Positions 5,795-8,433 of a DNA stretch of 8,433 nt are shown here, piece after piece (position 1 is the first letter of the stretch; the number at the start of each line of letters is the position of its first letter). This DNA comes from Solirubrobacterales bacterium (lineage in GTDB: Bacteria > Actinomycetota > Thermoleophilia > Solirubrobacterales > Solirubrobacteraceae). The stretch is taken from NCBI GenBank assembly GCA_013813955.1, contig JACCQW010000142.1:1-8433 (forward strand), read 5' to 3'. The notes beneath the pieces are model-generated. The model did no database searches. It was not told the origin of the DNA and was given only the letters and a program-made list of their open reading frames with translations. The position numbers and the translations under genes are program-made.

Positions 5795-7118
5795 AGTCCC
5801 CGGCCGACCCGCGCGCCATCTTGCGCAGGTCCATCGCCTCGGCGTAGGTCGCCTCGTCGACGCCGTGCTCGAGGGCGACCTCGCGCAGCAGGCGCCCCGA
5901 CGAGGCGGCCTCCTTGACGATCGCGCCCGCCTTGTCGTAGCCGATGTGCGGGTTCAGCGCGGTGGCCGCGGCCAGCGTCGACTCGGCCGAGCGCTCGCAG
6001 CCCTCCAGGTTGGCCTCGATGCCCTCGACGCAGCGGGCGGCGAACAGCTCGCTCGTCGTCGACAACAGGTGGATCGACGCGAGCAGGTTGCGGGCCATGA
6101 GCGGGACGCGGACGTTGAGCTCGAAGTTGCCCTGCAGGCCGCCCACGGTGATCGCCGCGTCGTTGCCGATCACCTGCGCGCCGACCTGCATGACGACCTC
6201 GGGGATGACCGGGTTGACCTTCCCCGGCATGATCGACGAGCCCTTCTGCAGCTCGGGCAGCAGCAGCTCGCCGATGCCCGCGCGCGGCCCCGACCCCATG
6301 AGCGCGAGGTCACCGGCGATCTTCGTCAGCGAGACGGCGATGACCTTGAGCGCCCCGGAGAGCTCGACGAGCGCGTCGCGGTTGCCCTGGGCCTCGAAGG
6401 GGTCCTCCGGTGGCGAGATCTCCAGGCCGGTGGAGTCGTGCAGCAGCGCGCGGACCTTCGCCGCGAACTGCGGGTGCGTGTTCAGGCCCGTGCCGGTCGC
6501 GGTGCCGCCGAGCGGGATCTGTGCCACCTGCGCCAGCGCGTTGCTCACGCGGCGGGCGCCCAGGCGCACCTGCGCGGCGTAGCCGGAGAACTCCTGGCCG
6601 AGCGTGACCGGCACGGCATCCATGAGGTGCGTGCGCCCGGCCTTGACGACGTCCTCGAACTCCTCCGCCTTGCCCGCGAACGCCCGCTCCAGGCGCCCCA
6701 GCGCGGGCAGCAGCCGGTTCGTCGCCTCGTCCAGCGCGGCGAGGTGCACGGCGCTGGGGAAGACGTCGTTGGAGGACTGCCCCATGTTCACGTGGTCGTT
6801 GGCGTGCGCGTCGCCGCCCGCGAGGGTGGCGATGACCTCGTTGGCGTTCATGTTCGACGAGGTCCCCGAGCCCGTCTGGAAGACGTCGATCGGGAACTGC
6901 GCGTCGTGCTCGCCGGCGGCGACGGCGTCGGCGGCGTCGGCGATCGACACCGCGATCTCGTCGTCGAGCTTGCCGAGGTCGGCGTTCACGCGGGCAGCGG
7001 CGCCCTTGATGCGCCCGAGCCAGTGGATCACCGCCACCGGCACCCGCTCGCCGGAGACCGGGAAGTTCTCGACCGCCTTGGAGGTCTCGGCGCCCCACAG
7101 CTGCTCGGTCACGCTCAT
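5793..7118 (-). CDS. fumC: Class II fumarase (fumarate hydratase)
   Basis: A 441-residue class II fumarase, interconverting fumarate and L-malate in the TCA cycle as a cytoplasmic homotetramer without an iron-sulfur cluster. Family motifs are clear: FPIDVFQTGSGTSSNMN (75-91), NMGQSSND (111-118), GRTHLMDAVP (161-170, catalytic His164), FEAQGNRDALVE (241-252) and the fumarase/aspartase signature GSSIMPGKVNP (293-303, containing the catalytic serine loop). HDAQFP and TSSNMN distinguish it from argininosuccinate lyase and aspartase relatives. The start is well fixed: AAGGA lies nine bases before the ATG and an in-frame TAA occurs at 7133-7131, so no longer form is possible. The protein therefore begins at SVTEQLWGAET and lacks the roughly 10-20 residues (containing a GEVxVP-like strand) that precede LWGAQT in most homologues. 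It heads a two-gene unit with the DUF3159 protein. Confidence 0.96.
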   Translation of the reverse strand: MSVTEQLWGAETSKAVENFPVSGERVPVAVIHWLGRIKGAAARVNADLGKLDDEIAVSIADAADAVAAGEHDAQFPIDVFQTGSGTSSNMNANEVIATLAGGDAHANDHVNMGQSSNDVFPSAVHLAALDEATNRLLPALGRLERAFAGKAEEFEDVVKAGRTHLMDAVPVTLGQEFSGYAAQVRLGARRVSNALAQVAQIPLGGTATGTGLNTHPQFAAKVRALLHDSTGLEISPPEDPFEAQGNRDALVELSGALKVIAVSLTKIAGDLALMGSGPRAGIGELLLPELQKGSSIMPGKVNPVIPEVVMQVGAQVIGNDAAITVGGLQGNFELNVRVPLMARNLLASIHLLSTTSELFAARCVEGIEANLEGCERSAESTLAAATALNPHIGYDKAGAIVKEAASSGRLLREVALEHGVDEATYAEAMDLRKMARGSAGD

Positions 7119-7170
7119 GTCAACACGTCCTTAACGTCGTCGCTGGCCCGAACTGCAACGCTATCGCTGC
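7119..7170. promoter_or_regulatory. Short divergent spacer between fumarase and the PhoX-like gene
   Basis: Only 52 bases separate two divergent start codons, so the promoters must overlap each other or the coding regions. The spacer contains the fumarase ribosome site and, against the plus-strand ATG, an imperfect 16-base inverted repeat GCAACGCTATCGCTGC (7155-7170, 12 of 16 positions symmetric). No Shine-Dalgarno sequence precedes the plus-strand ATG, so that gene may be translated from a leaderless or near-leaderless transcript. No convincing -35/-10 pair is visible. Confidence 0.4.
7128..7132 (-). promoter_or_regulatory. Ribosome binding site of fumarase
   Basis: Minus-strand AAGGA is nine bases from the ATG at 7118. 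It overlaps an in-frame TAA stop at 7133-7131, which rules out any upstream start and shows that the short fumarase N-terminus is genuine. Confidence 0.65.
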
Positions 7171-8433
7171 ATGGATGCGCTCGACCCGCTGACCGTCGAC
7201 CGGCGAACCCTGCTGCGCACGGGGCTGGCCGCGGCGGGCACGCTCGCCCTCGGCCCCGCCTTCTGGCGCGAGGCTCTGGCGGCCGAGCCGGCCCGGATCG
7301 GAGCGGGGCCCTATGGCCCGCTGGGGGCCGCCGACACCAACGGGATCCGCCTGCCCGCGGGCTTTCGCTCGCGCGTGATCGCCCGCGCCGGCCTGCCCGT
7401 GCCGGGCACCGACTACGTCTGGCACCTGTTCCCCGACGGGCAGGCGACGTACCCGACGGCGGACGGCGGCTTCATCTTGGTCTCCAACTCCGAGGTGCCC
7501 GACGCCCTGCCCGGCGAGGGCGGCGCATCGGCGATCCGCTTCGACCGCGACGGGCGTAGCGTCGACGCCTACCGGATCCTCTCGGGCACCTCGAACAACT
7601 GTGCCGGCGGGCGCACGCCGTGGGGCACCTGGATGTCCTGCGAGGAGACCGACCGCGGGCTGGTGTGGGAGTGCGACCCGACGGGGCGCGCCGCGGCGAC
7701 CGCGCACCCGGCGATGGGCGCCTTCGAGCACGAGGCGATCTGCGTCGACCCCGGCGGGCGTCGCATCTACCTGTCCGAGGACCACCGCGACAGCGGCTTC
7801 TATCGCTTCACGCCGACCCGCTATCCCGACCCCTCGGCCGGCCTGCTGGAGATCGCGACGCTCAACCCCGACGGGGTGGTCACGTGGACGGAGGTGCCCG
7901 ACCCGTCGGCGCGCTCGGTGCAATGCCGCGAGCAGGTGCCGGGCTCGACGCGCTTCCGCCGCGGCGAGGGGATCTGGTTCGACTCGGACGTCGTCTACCT
8001 GGCCACGACCGGCGACAACACCGTGTGGGAGTACCACGTCGGGACCGAGACCATGGAGCGCCTGTATCACGGCGCCGCGCTCGGCGACGCCGCGCCGTTT
8101 CAGAAGGTCGACAACGTCACCGTGTCCTCGTCGGGCGACCTCTTCGCCTGCGAGGACCCCGGCGACATCGGCATGGGCATCATCACCCCCGAGCGCGAGG
8201 CCGCGCGCTTCATGTCGGTCACCGGTACCGGCCAGCGCGTGCCCGAGGGCCCGCCCGAGGACGTCCAGAACGAGATCACCGGCGTCGTCTTCGACCCGTC
8301 GGGCACGCGCATGTTCTTCAGCGCCCAGCGCTCGTTCACCGTCGGCGTCATCTACGAGGTGACCGGTCCGTTCCGCCAGGACCGCGTCGCGCCGGCCGCG
8401 GGCCCACAGCTGCGCCTCGACGCCCCCGAGCGC
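7171..8433 (+). CDS. Tat-exported PhoX/DUF839-type protein (putative phosphatase), 3' end outside window
   Basis: The frame is open from ATG 7171 to the last base, giving 421 residues without a stop; most of the protein is probably present. The N-terminus is a twin-arginine signal: DRRTLLRTG (10-18), a hydrophobic stretch and a probable ALA cleavage site at 35-37, so the folded, metal-loaded protein would be exported. The body matches the PhoX/DUF839 beta-propeller family: NNCAGGRTPWGTWMSCEET (142-160), FEHEA (185-189), LSED (201-204), RRGEGIWF (263-270), VDNVTV (313-318), CEDPGD (327-332) and NEITGVVFDPSG (367-378). PhoX enzymes are Ca/Fe-dependent alkaline phosphatases, and the conserved Cys and acidic residues here could be metal ligands. 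Many DUF839 proteins have no tested activity, however, so phosphatase is a family inference. There is no Pho-box-like repeat that I can recognise upstream. Confidence 0.88.
   Translation, partial: MDALDPLTVDRRTLLRTGLAAAGTLALGPAFWREALAAEPARIGAGPYGPLGAADTNGIRLPAGFRSRVIARAGLPVPGTDYVWHLFPDGQATYPTADGGFILVSNSEVPDALPGEGGASAIRFDRDGRSVDAYRILSGTSNNCAGGRTPWGTWMSCEETDRGLVWECDPTGRAAATAHPAMGAFEHEAICVDPGGRRIYLSEDHRDSGFYRFTPTRYPDPSAGLLEIATLNPDGVVTWTEVPDPSARSVQCREQVPGSTRFRRGEGIWFDSDVVYLATTGDNTVWEYHVGTETMERLYHGAALGDAAPFQKVDNVTVSSSGDLFACEDPGDIGMGIITPEREAARFMSVTGTGQRVPEGPPEDVQNEITGVVFDPSGTRMFFSAQRSFTVGVIYEVTGPFRQDRVAPAAGPQLRLDAPER

Noticed and set aside
5865..7559. A 564-codon open frame antisense to fumarase that runs into the PhoX-like gene
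   Set aside because: Shadow frame: Arg/Leu/Ala-rich with no recognisable motif, and it crosses two well-supported genes.
1..8433. Mobile elements, CRISPR, tRNA or defence genes
   Set aside because: No transposase or integrase motifs, no terminal or spaced direct repeats, no tRNA-like cloverleaf and no shift in base composition were seen. The genes look like ordinary chromosomal metabolism and envelope genes.

Overview
The window is very GC-rich with strong G/C bias at third codon positions. Genes are packed with gaps of a few bases or small overlaps. Together with the fumarase, the DUF3159 protein and a small helical protein of a type I recall from actinobacterial genomes, this suggests a high-GC actinobacterium, perhaps of the Thermoleophilia/Solirubrobacterales type. 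The lineage is inferred from composition and protein style, not from a marker gene. I see no mobile element, CRISPR array, tRNA or rRNA, and no gene-free stretch above 300 bases.

Layout. (1) 1-1919, plus strand: the C-terminal part of a thiamine-diphosphate enzyme of the acetolactate synthase family, overlapping by an ATGA a complete succinate-semialdehyde-type aldehyde dehydrogenase. (2) 1935-2528, minus strand: a six-helix membrane protein of unknown function, convergent with the dehydrogenase. (3) 2529-2730: a 202-base divergent promoter region with a strong hairpin. (4) 2731-5132, plus strand: an exported glycoside hydrolase family 2 enzyme, then a 161-residue helical protein of unknown function 17 bases downstream. 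(5) 5129-7118, minus strand: class II fumarase followed by a DUF3159 membrane protein whose start is coupled to the fumarase stop. The DUF3159 stop and the stop of the 161-residue protein share one CTAG. (6) 7119-7170: a 52-base divergent spacer. (7) 7171 to the window end, plus strand: a Tat-exported PhoX/DUF839-type protein, cut by the window edge.

How the genes work together. The most informative unit is the first pair. A decarboxylating TPP enzyme translationally coupled to a succinate-semialdehyde-type dehydrogenase is the arrangement of the 2-oxoglutarate decarboxylase/SSADH bypass that closes the TCA cycle in cyanobacteria such as Synechococcus sp. PCC 7002. There too the decarboxylase is usually annotated as acetolactate synthase. 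Fumarase a few kilobases away acts further along the same cycle, but it is a separate transcription unit. The two exported enzymes (GH2 and PhoX-like) would act outside the membrane on glycosides and probably on phosphoesters. The remaining genes are poorly characterised membrane or helical proteins. Nothing here clearly amounts to an undescribed multi-gene system. The coupled TPP-enzyme/SSADH pair and the GH2 plus unknown-protein pair are the best candidates for follow-up.
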